Below the pieces are notes generated by a model. That model had not been told where the DNA came from. It searched no databases and worked only from the letters and a program-made list of their open reading frames with translations. From Latrodectus hesperus (lineage: Eukaryota; Arthropoda; Arachnida; Araneae; Theridiidae): a DNA stretch of 64,000 bases. Shown in pieces: positions 9,200 to 20,883 of the stretch. Position 1 is the first letter of the stretch; every line of letters begins with the position of its first letter. The stretch lies in contig CM075856.1 of the NCBI GenBank assembly GCA_037975125.1, positions 5,119,106 through 5,183,105 on the forward strand, given 5' to 3'. Position numbers and translations under genes: made by a program.

Positions 9200-10704
9200 T
9201 AATTTCTAATTTTATGAGAATGTATTGAAACCCATGCACTTGGGAAAAGTTATTGTCAAGTAAAACATAATCATTTTTAATAAATGTATGCTTAGAGTAA
9301 TACTTGAAATAAAGTATGGCTTTTAAAATAAAATAAGCATAAAAATATTTGTTCTCTTACACATCTTACAATAAAATAAAAGTAAGATAAAAAGAGATTT
9401 TTAAAAAAATTAATTAATTTTCAAATCTGGGGACTTGATAATGCGAAATATTTAGTATGGATGCTGAAAGCTGTTAAGCCAGTATTGCTCATACTTCAAA
9501 GTGAATACATAACATTAGATGAACTCTCGCATGCTTAGAATAATTATATCTCCTGAGGGAAGCCGTAATGATTCTGCAATGCATTATCATATATAATGAA
9601 CTTAAGTTCATTGAAAGTTTTCTGGAATTATCATCTGATCGTCATAACAATGAATTATAAAAAGAACACACGCACTTCTTTCAATATACCTAGCTCTTCA
9701 ACTATATACATATTTATTGACATGAATATTTTATTAGGAAAATGTTTTGAACAAAATAATAAAATAAGTAGTAACATTTTCTTTTGTTTAAATTCTTTCT
9801 TTATTATTTTAATGAAATTTATGTTCACGCAAGTGTTGTATTGTAAATGATTTCTTAACAATTTTAGTAATTTCCACCAAGTGATTTTCGAAAGTTAATG
9901 GAATGTAAAAAACCAAAATTTCATTGGATTCTGGAATAAGTGAATATGAGATAATAAATAAGATAATTAAGAAAGAATACCTGCTGTCTACTACCATTCT
10001 GAAACCAATAGCTTTAGCATTTCAGAATCAAATATTCATATATGAACATGCAGTCTTTAAGCACTTTCTCCTGATAAAATCACATTTGACATAGAACACG
10101 GACAATAATCTCAAGCAATTGCAAAAGAACCAGATGAAGTAAGACTAAATATTCCCAATGATTCTCGCGAGGTAATAAGAAGTGTGCCTAACCAATAAAA
10201 GCCTCCCCAATATCAATACAAGTATTGGTATGCAATTACATACACCATTTGGTGTGATTTATTTTGTTTTGTTTATAGCCCGGATGTGTGTATTGAATTC
10301 CTATTCATGTGGTAAAAATGTTGATTTCTTCCTTGAACTTGAGATAGGAATACGAAATATTACAACTTTATAAATAAACTATACATTAAATGTGACATAT
10401 TGTTGTTGTTCTCTAGTCTGCCGGAATTTGATGTTTAGAAATGATAATTTATATACGTGTGATCACTGTTTCAGAATGCTTCAGACTCGAATATCCGTTC
10501 ATCATCCTCGTTATTAAGGCCAGTATCAAAGGTCTGTGCTGCTATTTCAGATTTTCTCACTATCCCGAGTATGGAAAAAATTCTCTTCTAATATGAATAT
10601 TCGTAATGTTGGTGATCTTCAGTTACTTTGTACCATTGATGAGAATGATCCACATTTCCTCATGTACCAAAGCAAATATTTGTGGTTTTAACTACCATCA
10701 ATAT
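9200..10704. other. AT-rich non-coding DNA
   Basis: No gene recognised. Overlapping 60-84-codon frames on both strands near 9596-9997 and 10182-10373 have the composition of random AT-rich sequence. A short (TTG)n at about 10401 could be a retroposon tail, but no head is visible. Confidence 0.45.
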
Positions 10705-11305
10705 CTTCCTTGATTTAAGCATTCAGTGATGTGTTCACTTTCCATAGGTTGTTAGTAAGGTAATGTCTTCCTTTGATTTAAGCATTCAGTAATGTGTTCA
10801 TTTCCATAGGTTGTGAGTAAGGTAATGTCTTTCTTGATATAAGCATTCAGTGATGTGTTCATTTCCATAGGTTGTGGGTAAGGTAATGTCTTTCTTGATT
10901 TAAGCATTCAGTGATGTGTTCATTTCCATAGGTTGTGGGTAAGGTAATGTCTTCCTTGATTTAAGCATTCAGTAATGTTTTCATTTCTATAAGTTATGAG
11001 TAAGGTAATTGTCTTCCTTGATTTAAGCACAGTAATGTTTTCATTTCCATTGGTTGTGAGTAAGGAAATGTCTTCCTTGATTTAAGCATTCAGTAATGTG
11101 TTTGCTTCCATAGGTTGTGAGCAAAGTAATTTCTACTTTGATTTAAGTATTCAGTGATGTGTTCGTTTCCATAGGTTGTGAGTAAGGTAATGTCTTACTT
11201 GATTTAAGCATTCGATAATGTATTCCTTTCCATAAGTTGTGGGTAAGGTAATGTCTTCCTTGATTTAAGCTTTTAGCGATGTGTTCATTTCCATAGGTTG
11301 TGACG
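10705..11305. repeat. 61-bp minisatellite, about 10 units
   Basis: Unit built from CTTCCTTGATTTAAGCATTC, AGTAATGTGTTCATTTCCAT and AGGTTGTGAGTAAGGTAATGT. Ten degenerate copies are countable from TTTAAGC and CCATAGGTTGTG. Some copies carry small deletions, for example AAGCACAG near 11030. Confidence 0.9.
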
Positions 11306-13720
11306 TAAACAAAATGTATGTTTGAAAACTAGGTGTTGGTTAAGCGATTCATGTCATCTCGATGCACGACCAGCCATATAAAATAAGATTATCGAAATCA
11401 ACAATTGTAAACGTTTGTGCGAAAATATTTAAGGCTGTGAACGATTTTTTCCTAACTATTCTTCAAGTTTGTTCTAATACTGTTCTGAGTAATATGCGTA
11501 TAATAAAGATCAAATGCAGTTTTCTACAATTTTTGAGTATTTTTATTTAGCATATAACAAATTTCAATATATGTTCCAAAATGATACAAGAAGAACATCA
11601 AAATTGCCATTTTTATGTTCTTATTATTTCATTTCCTTTGTTAAATATATTTCTACTTAAGTTAATCATTCGAATAAGCTATGATTTTGATGATAAGCTT
11701 GGACAGCATTAATCTTAAACAATTTTATATAATCTGTTAATAATTTTTAATAGACTTATTGAATAATCTTAATCAAATATAATTTTAATCTTAAAATTGT
11801 AAGATTTCTTTTTACAGACTTATACATATTATTAATTTGGTATTACCCTTTATTGTAAAGAAATATCAAAATTACAAAAATAAAGAGAATAATTTAATAA
11901 ATGATTAGAATAACAACAGCTATGACAAGCATATTAGGTCCTACTTTTGTGTCATTAATTTATATTAAAATTTTGCACGAGAATATAAGTCCCAAATGTA
12001 GTGGCAAAATTTCTGAAGATTAAAAAATATATTAACTGTCGTAGATGATGTAAATAACAGCTCAAAATAATTTAAATTTTTTCCAAAATATAAACTTTCG
12101 TAAAAATATTGGCTTTGAAGTACTTTAATATTAAATAATACTTGTATTTTAAAAATAATAAGCTGCTCGAAAAATATTAATGGTAATTAAACATTTCTTT
12201 CAAAATACTTTAAAATACACATTGTTTTATTGTGTCGCAAATTAATCCTAATTTTAGTAACATACTATTTACTTAGAAAAGAAATATCTTCCATATTATA
12301 TATATAGTATACATATGGTCCACATTATATATAGAGAGAGAATATTTTACATACACAATGAAATATTTTCCAAATTTACGTGATCAAAATACCTATGAAA
12401 TTAAGGAGAAATTTTAATTAAATATAGTCCTAAAAAATCATTTTTCTGAATAATTTATTTTTAAGCATTCAATTTAATTGCAATGTAAAGCTAATTTTTA
12501 AGGGTCGAAAAATATTATTAGTCTTCAATTATTTTACTATAAATTTTTCTATTTCGTTAATTAATTATTTCCATTATTTTTCAAAAGTGTAAAAAAGTCA
12601 CTTTAACTATATTAGATAAAACTATTTCAGTAGAAAAAATTTCTGTAGACAAAATATTTAAGATATTGCGTTAGAAAACACTTAAAGCTCATCGATAACC
12701 TGTCTTGTCATCACATTTGAGATATAAGCACGGTTTAATAATTAATTGCCTGCTCCAAGAAAGATTTTAAGAGGCTTACAATTCGAGAATGTGTATAAAT
12801 ATTTAATGAAAATACTTTTTTACAAAACCATTAATATTTCCAAGGAAAAGAAATACATTCTTATCAGCAGTTTTACTGAAGTTGAGAAATTTTAAACGTA
12901 TAAAAAATGGATGAAGTTTTAATCAACTTCATGGCACCTCATTGTGAATTAATAAGTATTTTGATGCTTCTTTAACATACAGACCTTAAATTTAAAACTT
13001 TTATTAAAAAAATACTATTCTAACGTTTCCAAAAGCTCTAAGTAAACATCTTATATTTATAATATATTATAAATTTTCTAATTATTCTAATTTAGAGAAA
13101 TGCATTCAATAAAATAATCGCTATCTTATGAATAAATGAAGACATAATTCAAATGATTTAAGAAACATATAAGACTGCAAAATTTAGGAAGCTAAATTCA
13201 AGAGTTTTTTTAAAATTTAAATGTGGTTTTATACTTTAAAGCTAAAATTTACGCTTTAAATTAATTAATGAAAATATGGGTGTGATCTTGAATTATTAAA
13301 AAAATTATTCCATTATTCTCATATCTTTTTAAAATTTGAAAGCAAATTGGAAGAGAAAAGAGTCAAAGTAATTAATTTCGATGATATTTAAAAAGGGTAA
13401 TTCATATAAAGCAAATTCCTGATTCACTATTATCTAAAATTATCATCATGAATGATTTTGAATAAAGCTTGCATTGACGATGAAAATAGATGGTTCTTTA
13501 ATGATAAATCAAAATTTAATTTACTTGGACAACCATATATGCTGAATATGCATTTTATTATTTAATACATGCATTTATTATTATAAGCAGCAGTGTTATT
13601 GTATTCTAGTTTCAAACGCACTAGTGTGAAGTATCTGGGATCTGAGACTGTGTTATAAAATAGGACAAAAAATTGTAAATTACCCTATGATGAATAAATA
13701 AAATAATTTGCTTTTTTACC
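11306..13720. other. AT-rich non-coding DNA
   Basis: About 2.4 kb with no gene, element end or array that I can recognise. The 62-codon frame at 11362-11550 is not supported. Confidence 0.5.
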
Positions 13721-13724
13721 CAAA

Positions 13725-14010
13725 GCCGTCCAACTTGTTTAGTGGACAGTGTTCCTGACTGCGGATAAGGAGGTCCGGGTTCGAATCCCGGTTAGGGCAT
13801 GGATGTACTTTCTCTCTCTATTTATCCTGTCATTGCCCTTTTCCTTGTATGAATGAGGTGTGAATGGTTGCCTACCCTATAAACGGGTCCCTACGGCATG
13901 TGTGTACTGAAGATGTTGGACTCCACACCAAATATGATTCAGTTGGAAAAGTGGAGCAGTGCACCCCATATTGCCAGCCTGGCTGGCACACGACAACAAC
14001 AACAACAACC
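13725..14010 (+). mobile_element. tRNA-derived SINE, head A / tail A
   Basis: Head with box A-like ACTTGTTTAGTGGACAG and box B-like GGTTCGAATCCCGG (near 13779). The shared body follows, then tail A (GCTGGCACACGAC) and (CAA)6. Target duplications are not clear. The head motif TGACTGCGGATAAGGAGGTC is shared with most SINEs here. Confidence 0.88.
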
Positions 14011-14488
14011 CTTACATAAAATAACAATGCTTTCAGACACATTCAAATCATTTATTGCAGCTTAGACTATATTTGATGCACAAAAAGTGTGCAGCTTAAA
14101 GTAAACTAATGATAATTTCCCAAATGAAATCATATCTACTAGTTTTACTGTTTTTCTTCAGCCAAATTTCTTTTAACAAAAATCAGAAGGCAGTTTTACA
14201 CATTTAAGATAACAAATAATTTGTTTTAAATATAATTCAGTACCCAATTTATCTTAAAATATTTGAACTCCGCGTAATGAACAACATGCCACCCATATGC
14301 GGTTGTAAAGTCATTTTAAATTCCTCTGTGTAAATGGCTTCCAGGAAGACTTTTCGTAGATTCTGAATGGTATTCTAGTGCCCCAATGGAAAAAACTCGG
14401 AATACTCCCAAGCACCCATCCCAAAAGACATGCATTGAGAAAACATAAATGCGACATCTATATCTCGGTTTTTTGATCTCAGAAAGAA
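14011..14488. other. Unassigned spacer
   Basis: No gene recognised. The segment at about 14300-14480 is less AT-rich than its surroundings but has no identifiable domain or element end. Confidence 0.4.
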
Positions 14489-14632
14489 CTGTGGGATCGG
14501 TACGAAGCTTAGTGGTGTTGTTGTTACATATGGACTAGCCAAATGCGAGGAACACGCAAAGAGAGAAATATTCGCGCCGCTATTGCTGCTTGAAAAATAA
14601 TCGTTGAAAGTCTTTTTTGTCGCAAAAGAAGA
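14489..14632. other. 208-bp-array unit end plus extra SINE-like tail sequence
   Basis: CTGTGGGATCGGTACGAAGC (14489-14508) equals the 3' end of the 208-bp unit that resumes at 15028. It is followed by (GTT)n and TACATATGGACTAGCC, which resembles a degraded second copy of the tail-B end. The rest, up to the clean tail at 14633, is unassigned. Confidence 0.45.
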
Positions 14633-15024
14633 CTGTTGTTGTTGTTACTAATGACACTTGGACAAGGTAAGCTCGCTATGCTGTTGGCTATGCGAATTGA
14701 AGTCAATTGGGAGCGTCTTTCGTTTTAATCAGAGCACAATGAAGGTGAAAAGAGAAGATAAAAGAGAGCGTCTTTGCTCTCTTTTAAATCCTCCGATGGA
14801 TGGCACCACCAGAGAATCCAGTCCCTCAATTTTGACATTGATCTGAAGGGGGAGGAAATTTTCTCCAGACCATTGTACCCATGGTAGCTGGACCACAGGA
14901 CTTTCGATTCCACTGATAGCACGTATATCCCAAGTACTCGGTGGTTCTTTGGCGGCATTGGGAATCGAACCACGTTCTTCCGGATGGAAGGCCGATACCC
15001 TAACCACTAGGCTACCACAGCCGT
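14633..15024 (-). mobile_element. tRNA-derived SINE, head B / tail B
   Basis: On the minus strand: a tRNA-like head with GGCTGTGGTAGCCTAGTGGT as box A region and GGTTCGATTCCC as box B. A body follows with CAAAGAACCACCGAGTAC and ATACGTGCTATCAGTGGAAT. Tail B comes next (a GACGCTC variant near 14765; the rest from CTTCATTGTGCTCTG onward) with a (CAA)n end at 14633. It matches the plus-strand copy at 38115-38508. It sits at a unit boundary of the 208-bp array. Frames at 14729-15124 and 14658-14846 are artefacts. Confidence 0.85.
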
Positions 15025-15027
15025 CAA

Positions 15028-16057
15028 TAAATGGTAGGGTAGGTAAGTGTCGTACGAAATTTTGCAAAGGTTTAATTTGTGCACATTGGTAGGGTAGGTA
15101 AGTATGTCGTATGAAATTATGCAAAGGTTTAATTTGTGCACATATTTCCTCCCCAAGAGGATTTAAAAATTAAATTAAGGCTGCTTTATAAAGTAGTTTA
15201 TACACATAATTTTCAATACTAAACTATGGATATTTACTGTGATACTATGTGTACTATATGTATATACTGTGGGATCGGTACGAAGCTCAGTAGGTGGTAG
15301 GGTAGGTAAGTATGTCGTATGAAATTATGCAAAGGTTTAATTTGTGCACATGTTTCCTTCCCAAGATGATTTAAAAATTAAATTAAGGCTGCTTTATAAA
15401 GTAGTTTATACATATAATTTTCAATACTATACTATGGATATTTACTGTGGTACTATGTGTACTATATGTATATACTGTGGGATCGGTACGAAGCTCAGTA
15501 GGTGGTAGGGTAGGTAAGTATGTCTTATGAAATTATGCAAAGGTTTAATTTGTGCACATATTTCCTTCCCAAGAGGATTTAAAAATTAAATTAAGGCTGC
15601 TTTATAAAGTAGTTTATACATATAATTTTCAATACTATACTATGGGTATTTACTGTGGTACTATGTGTACTATATGTATATAATGTGGGATCGGTACGAA
15701 GCTCAGTAGGTGGTAGGGTAGGTAAGTATGTCTTATGAAATTATGCAAAGGTTTAATTTGTGCACATATTTCCTTCCCAAGAGGATTTAAAAATTAAATT
15801 AAGGCTGCTTTATAAAGTAGTTTATACACATAATTTTCAATACTATACTATGGGTATTTACTGTGGTACTATGTGTACTATATTTATATACTGTGGGATC
15901 GGTACGAAGCTCAGTAGGTGGTAGGGTAGGTAAGTATGTCGTATGAAATTATGCAAAGGTTTAATTTGTGCACATATTCGCTTCCCAAGAGGATTTAAAA
16001 ATTAAATTAAGGCTGCTTTATAAAGTAGTTTATACATATAATTTTCAATAATTCTTA
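15028..16057. repeat. 208-bp tandem array, about 5 units
   Basis: TGGTAGGGTAGGTAAG starts at 15087, 15295, 15503, 15711 and 15919, an exact 208-bp period, with a partial unit before (15028-15086) and a truncated unit after. Units differ by only a few substitutions and no internal length changes, so amplification was recent. Each unit ends CTGTGGGATCGGTACGAAGC. No gene within. Confidence 0.95.
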
Positions 16058-16066
16058 AAATTACGA

Positions 16067-16129
<63 letters not shown>
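16067..16129. repeat. (TA)n microsatellite
   Basis: Nearly pure TA, about 60 bp, just after the 208-bp array. Confidence 0.95.
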
Positions 16130-16133
<4 letters not shown>

Positions 16134-17326
16134 TCAAATAATAGTATTGATAAATCAATGTTTCAAGGAGTTTTACGGTTCTTGTCATTGAACTTCCACA
16201 AGTGTCTTCTTTGTTGCGCAAACAAGATAATCGATATCACGCCATATATGAGAAGAATTTTAATAACCACAGAGGTAATTACTCTTTTAATTTTGGTTTT
16301 CAGGTTATCAGTGCATAATATTTCACCGCTAGAAATGAACTGTATTTAAAGGGCAAAATCGGTATTCTGTTAGGAATTTAGATAGTCAAGAAATTTCATA
16401 TTTTCATAAAAATTTCGTTTAAAGAACAATGAACAAAAACGCCAAATAAGAACTGCATCATTTTGTTGCAACATGTGGTAAGATATTTACGAATTCTGAA
16501 AATATAAAAATGTTTAACATTTTATGAGACACAGTCGAATGTTTAATAAAAATACATAATCAATGTTAACCGACTCTGTGGAATATGTTCACATAAAAAT
16601 TATTGATATTTTTATTAAGGATTTCCTTCATCAACAAAGATGATTTTAGAAATTTTTGCTGTAGAAAAACACCAAATATTCTAATAACAATATCAGCTCT
16701 GATTTTTATTAAGAATTCAGTTATTCAACAACCAAATAAAATTTTTCCTTAAACCCTATGGCATACTTTCCGATATGATATATTTGAAAATTCTTAATTT
16801 TTAAAGTACTGATTTTTAAAAATTGAAATTTAATTCATTCATCAAATTATATTTTATGCTATTTGAAACAAGGGAGTAAATTAAAAATTATTTAGGAAAA
16901 TATCTTTAAAATAATGCCATATTTCTTTCCAAAATGTTTTGTATAATGAAGAAAAGTATTTTACGAACACAAAATAATTATTTTCGCATTTAAACAATTT
17001 TTTTCAACTTTACATTCTTGTTCAAAACACAAGAATCTATTTCAACTAAAAATCTATGAGCATATGATAGTCATGATAATTATTAAATCAATGTATAATT
17101 TAGGATGAGAAGGTTCTCTTAAGCTACATCTTAAATACAATCATTAATAATATAAAATATGTTATCTCTAAATTTTTGTAGTTGTTTTTTATTTTAACGT
17201 TTTTATTTTTTTTTGAGTAAGAAAACAAAAAAGCATATAATAATAAAAATCAAAATGTATTTTCCAAATGCAATTAAAATATTAGTGTGAATAATTTCGA
17301 GTGTAAAGAAAATTCTTTTCCAAGGG
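16130..17326. other. AT-rich non-coding DNA
   Basis: No gene recognised. The 63-codon frame at 16158-16349 has no recognisable domain. Confidence 0.5.
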
Positions 17327-17650
17327 AAAGCAACAAATAAATATGAGTAGTATCAAGAAATAAACAATTTTGTTTATTTCTTGGTACACATATTTATTTG
17401 TTGTAAAAATATTTACTTCTAAATATCATCTTTTTAATGTCAAATTACTATGAAGCACATTATATTTTAATATGAAAATAAGTTTTTTATAATTAAAAAC
17501 TTATTTTCATATTGAAATATACTGTGCTTCATAGTAATTTGACATTTAAAAGATGATATTTAGAAGTAAATATTTTTACAACAAATAAATATTTGTATAT
17601 ATATTTATTTGTTGTAAAAATATTATATTTATTTGTTGTAAAAATGTTAT
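17327..17650. repeat. Foldback element with about 100-bp palindrome arms
   Basis: 17389-17488 is the near-perfect inverse of 17494-17593, separated by only about 5 bp. Both arms hold GTAAAAATATTTACTTCTAA and ATGTCAAATTACTATGAAGC or their inverses. A smaller palindrome, CAAGAAATAAACA / TGTTTATTTCTTG, lies just left (about 17354-17384). ACAAATAAATAT or its inverse recurs at about 17331, 17390, 17580, 17603 and 17626. It could be a foldback-type MITE; the transcript would form a long hairpin. Confidence 0.85.
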
Positions 17651-18497
17651 AACCTAAAATTTAAAATTAAGCACTGAATTTTAAGATTATTCCGTGAATA
17701 GATTCAATTAGATAAAGTTTAAAAGTAAAAGGAAGTAATCATGGTTTCAATAATATAAAAGTTTATTTATAAAAAGTACAAAATAACATTCAAGTTCCTT
17801 TTCTAATTTAAGTAATTGGAAATGTTTATTCTACTTTCAGAAGTCTGTTAGCTTTGCCACTAATGATATTCTGTAAAACTCTTTTAATCAGCACAAATAA
17901 TTAACAAATTACATATAATGCAGCTTTCTTACTGTCTCAAGAATAATCTTTAATACCATTTAAAAATTGATTTCTTGAGAAAGATGAAAAATAATTTTCT
18001 TAGAAATCAGAAATTTTATTTCATACTTATCTGAAATATTAAATAAAGATGTTCAGTAAATGAAACTTCAAACATGTCAGTATTAATAGCAGATAATTAT
18101 AGATACATTTTCACTTAGATTAATTCTTGAAGTAATAGTTAATATCATAGAATGTGAAGTATTTTATACCCAAATACTAACATTAAAATTTAGTGTGATA
18201 AAACTCAAGTTACAGGGCAATTATAGATCATTTTTAATAAAAAGAAAAAAATACTATATAGTTACCGTATTATATATATATATGTGTGTATGTTTCATTT
18301 TTTAATTAACTTTTTTCGCAATTTTCATATTAATTTTTCTATTTTTACTATACAAATTGTTTTCCTTTGTTTTCTAATTAATTCCTCTTATAATTATTGG
18401 TAACATTTTTCTAATTTCTTTAGCGTCTATACTGATTTGAATAGTTTAAGTTACTTTACTTTTTCACATGTTTTGTTCCATATAATTTACATAGTTT
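17651..18497. other. AT-rich non-coding DNA
   Basis: No gene or element recognised. Confidence 0.5.
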
Positions 18498-18509
18498 TAT
18501 ATATATATT

Positions 18510-18815
18510 GTTGTTGTTGTTTACTAATGACACTTGGACAAGCCAAGCTCGCTATGCTATGCGAATTAAGTTGATTGGGAGTGTCTTTCGTTTTAATCAG
18601 AGCACCATGAAGGTGAAAGTACGACTTTGCTCTACACACTTGCCTTAGGAACCCGTTTATAGGGTAGGCAACCATTCACACCTCATTCATACAAGGAAAG
18701 GACAAAGACAGGATAGGTAGAGAGAGAGAAAGTATATCCATGCCCGGACCGGGATTCAAACCCAGGACCTCCTTATCCGCCGTCTGGCACGTGACCACTA
18801 GACAAGTTGGTCGGC
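18510..18815 (-). mobile_element. Chimeric tRNA-SINE, head A / tail B
   Basis: The minus-strand head (GCCGACCAACTTGTCTAGTG as box A region, GGTTTGAATCCCGG as box B) and the body to GGCAAGTGTG are of type A. At the tail the sequence switches to AGAGCAAAGTCGTACTTTCACC, i.e. tail B, ending (CAA)n. Flanks TTATATATAT at 18498 and 18816 suggest insertion into a TA tract. Frames at 18487-18964 are artefacts. Confidence 0.88.
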
Positions 18816-18817
18816 TT

Positions 18818-18820
18818 ATA

Positions 18821-18884
<64 letters not shown>
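18818..18884. repeat. (TA)n microsatellite
   Basis: TA repeats with two TATG interruptions, directly beyond the SINE head. Confidence 0.93.
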
Positions 18885-18887
<3 letters not shown>

Positions 18888-20138
18888 TCAAATTTTATCA
18901 TAAAATTACTGTAAAATTTTCATTTTTTGTTATCACTGTTTTCTTCTACCTCAACATTAATTAATATATTAACATGCATTAATGATGTTTTTATTTATTA
19001 GGTTTTTATATAAAAAATGCAAACTTTTTTTAAAAAACTTTGCCTAGCATAACACTTTACTTGATTTTATGTAGATTTTAACAAATTAATACGTTAGAAA
19101 ATTGTATATTTTATATCAATGATCCAATATACATTAAACACTTCATTAGTTTTCATGAAATAAATTGCTTCTTACTTAAAATGACAATGAATAAACTAAC
19201 TGTAGTTACAAATAATACTTGAATATATTTCATTTACATAAATTGTGTGGCAAATTAATTCTTAATGTTACACTCCAAGGAAAAATAAAAGAATTTCCCA
19301 TCGATTTATCAAAATGTCGGTGATTTGAAAGGCTTAGTTTCTATCTTAGTATCAGTTGCCCACATGAATAACAGAACGGGCAAGACGTAATAGAATATTC
19401 TGCAAATAATTATCTTCTGCTTTACTACACAATGGTCCTCAAACTTGATTGATCGTTATTCTACTCATATTCCCAAACACGTTCCATAAATGAATACATA
19501 ACTAGGCATTGATTTTTATTTAATAATATTTGTTCCTTAATATCTTACATTACTATCCTATATTATTAAACATAGTTTTTCTAAATAAAGTTTCATTCCC
19601 AGGAATTGTTTTATCTAAATACATAAAAACTATAGGAAATGCACTGAAAAAAATTTAAAATTTTATATTCCTCCATAAGCATAAATACATTTACGTTATT
19701 TAAATGCTGTGGCTAAGCATATATTTGATTTCCAGTAAGACTAAAAACTGTAAAAAATTAATTCATAAAAATGATTTTACTTTTCCTTATTTACTTAATC
19801 AGATTGCATCGAGTCGCAATGAATATTCATTTCTCATAATTCTGCATTTCATTTTATTAACTATTGAAATGTTAACTTTTTTACATTAAATGATTTTAAA
19901 AGTTTTTTTTTTATCATGTATGTATATTTGCTAATATTATTTATTATTCGTAGTTGTTTTAATAATATTTATTTTTAAAGTCCCTCAAAATTTAAATTTC
20001 AGACTCTGTAATCGAACTAAATGTTTTGCTTTCGTCACTTTTAAAATAAAATCATATTCTTGAAAGAATTTTTATTAATTGTAGAGAAAATTTTCAAACC
20101 ACAAAACCTTTTTTTAATACAAAAAAAACATAAAAATT
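18885..20138. other. AT-rich non-coding DNA
   Basis: No gene recognised. Confidence 0.5.
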
Positions 20139-20154
20139 ATGAATTCAGATGCAA

Positions 20155-20241
20155 GAATATGTGTGTGCGTGTGTGCATACGTGTATATGTCTGCGTGCAA
20201 ATGTGTGTGTGTATATAAATGTGTGTCAGTGTCTGTGTGTA

Positions 20242-20328
<87 letters not shown>

Positions 20329-20355
20329 AGTATGTGTGTATGAGTGTGAGAGAAA
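20155..20355. repeat. (GT)n microsatellite
   Basis: An impure GT-rich run leads into about 80 bp of pure (TG)n (about 20245-20325), then TGAG variants. It yields the low-complexity CVCVCV frame, which is not a gene. Confidence 0.95.
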
Positions 20356-20566
20356 ATAAGTAATTTTATCAATAAGAAGTTTCTTAAACGTAAATCAAAC
20401 TTCGTAAAAAACGTAAACTTTCAATAAACATAAACGTTCATTAGAATATATAAAAAAGTTTAGCTGCAAGAAGTGCCTTTTTACACTTAAATGAAATATA
20501 ATATTAAATTATAAGTAATGTGTGTTAACTAATGATACATTTCAGACTCAAAACAAGTACAAATGT

Positions 20567-20872
20567 TGTTGTTGTTGTTACTAATGACACTTGGACAAAC
20601 CAAGATCGCTATGCTATGCAAATTAAGTCAATTGGGAGCGTCTTTCGTTTTAATCAGAGCACCATGAAGGTGAAAGTACGACTTTGCTCTTCACACATGC
20701 CATAGGTACCCGTTTATAGGGTAGGCTATCATTCACACCTCATTCATACAAGGAAAGAACAAAGACAGGATAGATGGAGAGAGAAAGTACATCCATGCCC
20801 AAACCGGGATTCAAACCCAGGACCTCCTTAGCCACAGTCAGGCACGTTGACCAGTAGACAAGTTGGTTGGCT
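20567..20872 (-). mobile_element. Chimeric tRNA-SINE, head A / tail B
   Basis: A perfect 11-bp duplication, AGTACAAATGT, at 20556-20566 and 20873-20883. The minus-strand head has GGTTTGAATCCCGG as box B. The body runs to GGCATGTGTGA and then joins tail B (AGAGCAAAGTCG...) at the same point as the copies at 18510, 50365 and 55512. (CAA)5 end. Confidence 0.92.
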
Positions 20873-20883
20873 AGTACAAATGT

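Noticed and set aside
14729..15124. 131-residue minus-strand frame
   Set aside because: It runs along a head-B SINE and into the 208-bp array; the sequence is repeat-derived.
20139..20363. Cys-Val repeat protein
   Set aside because: Translation of a (GT)n tract. No signal peptide or conserved cysteine spacing beyond the repeat.
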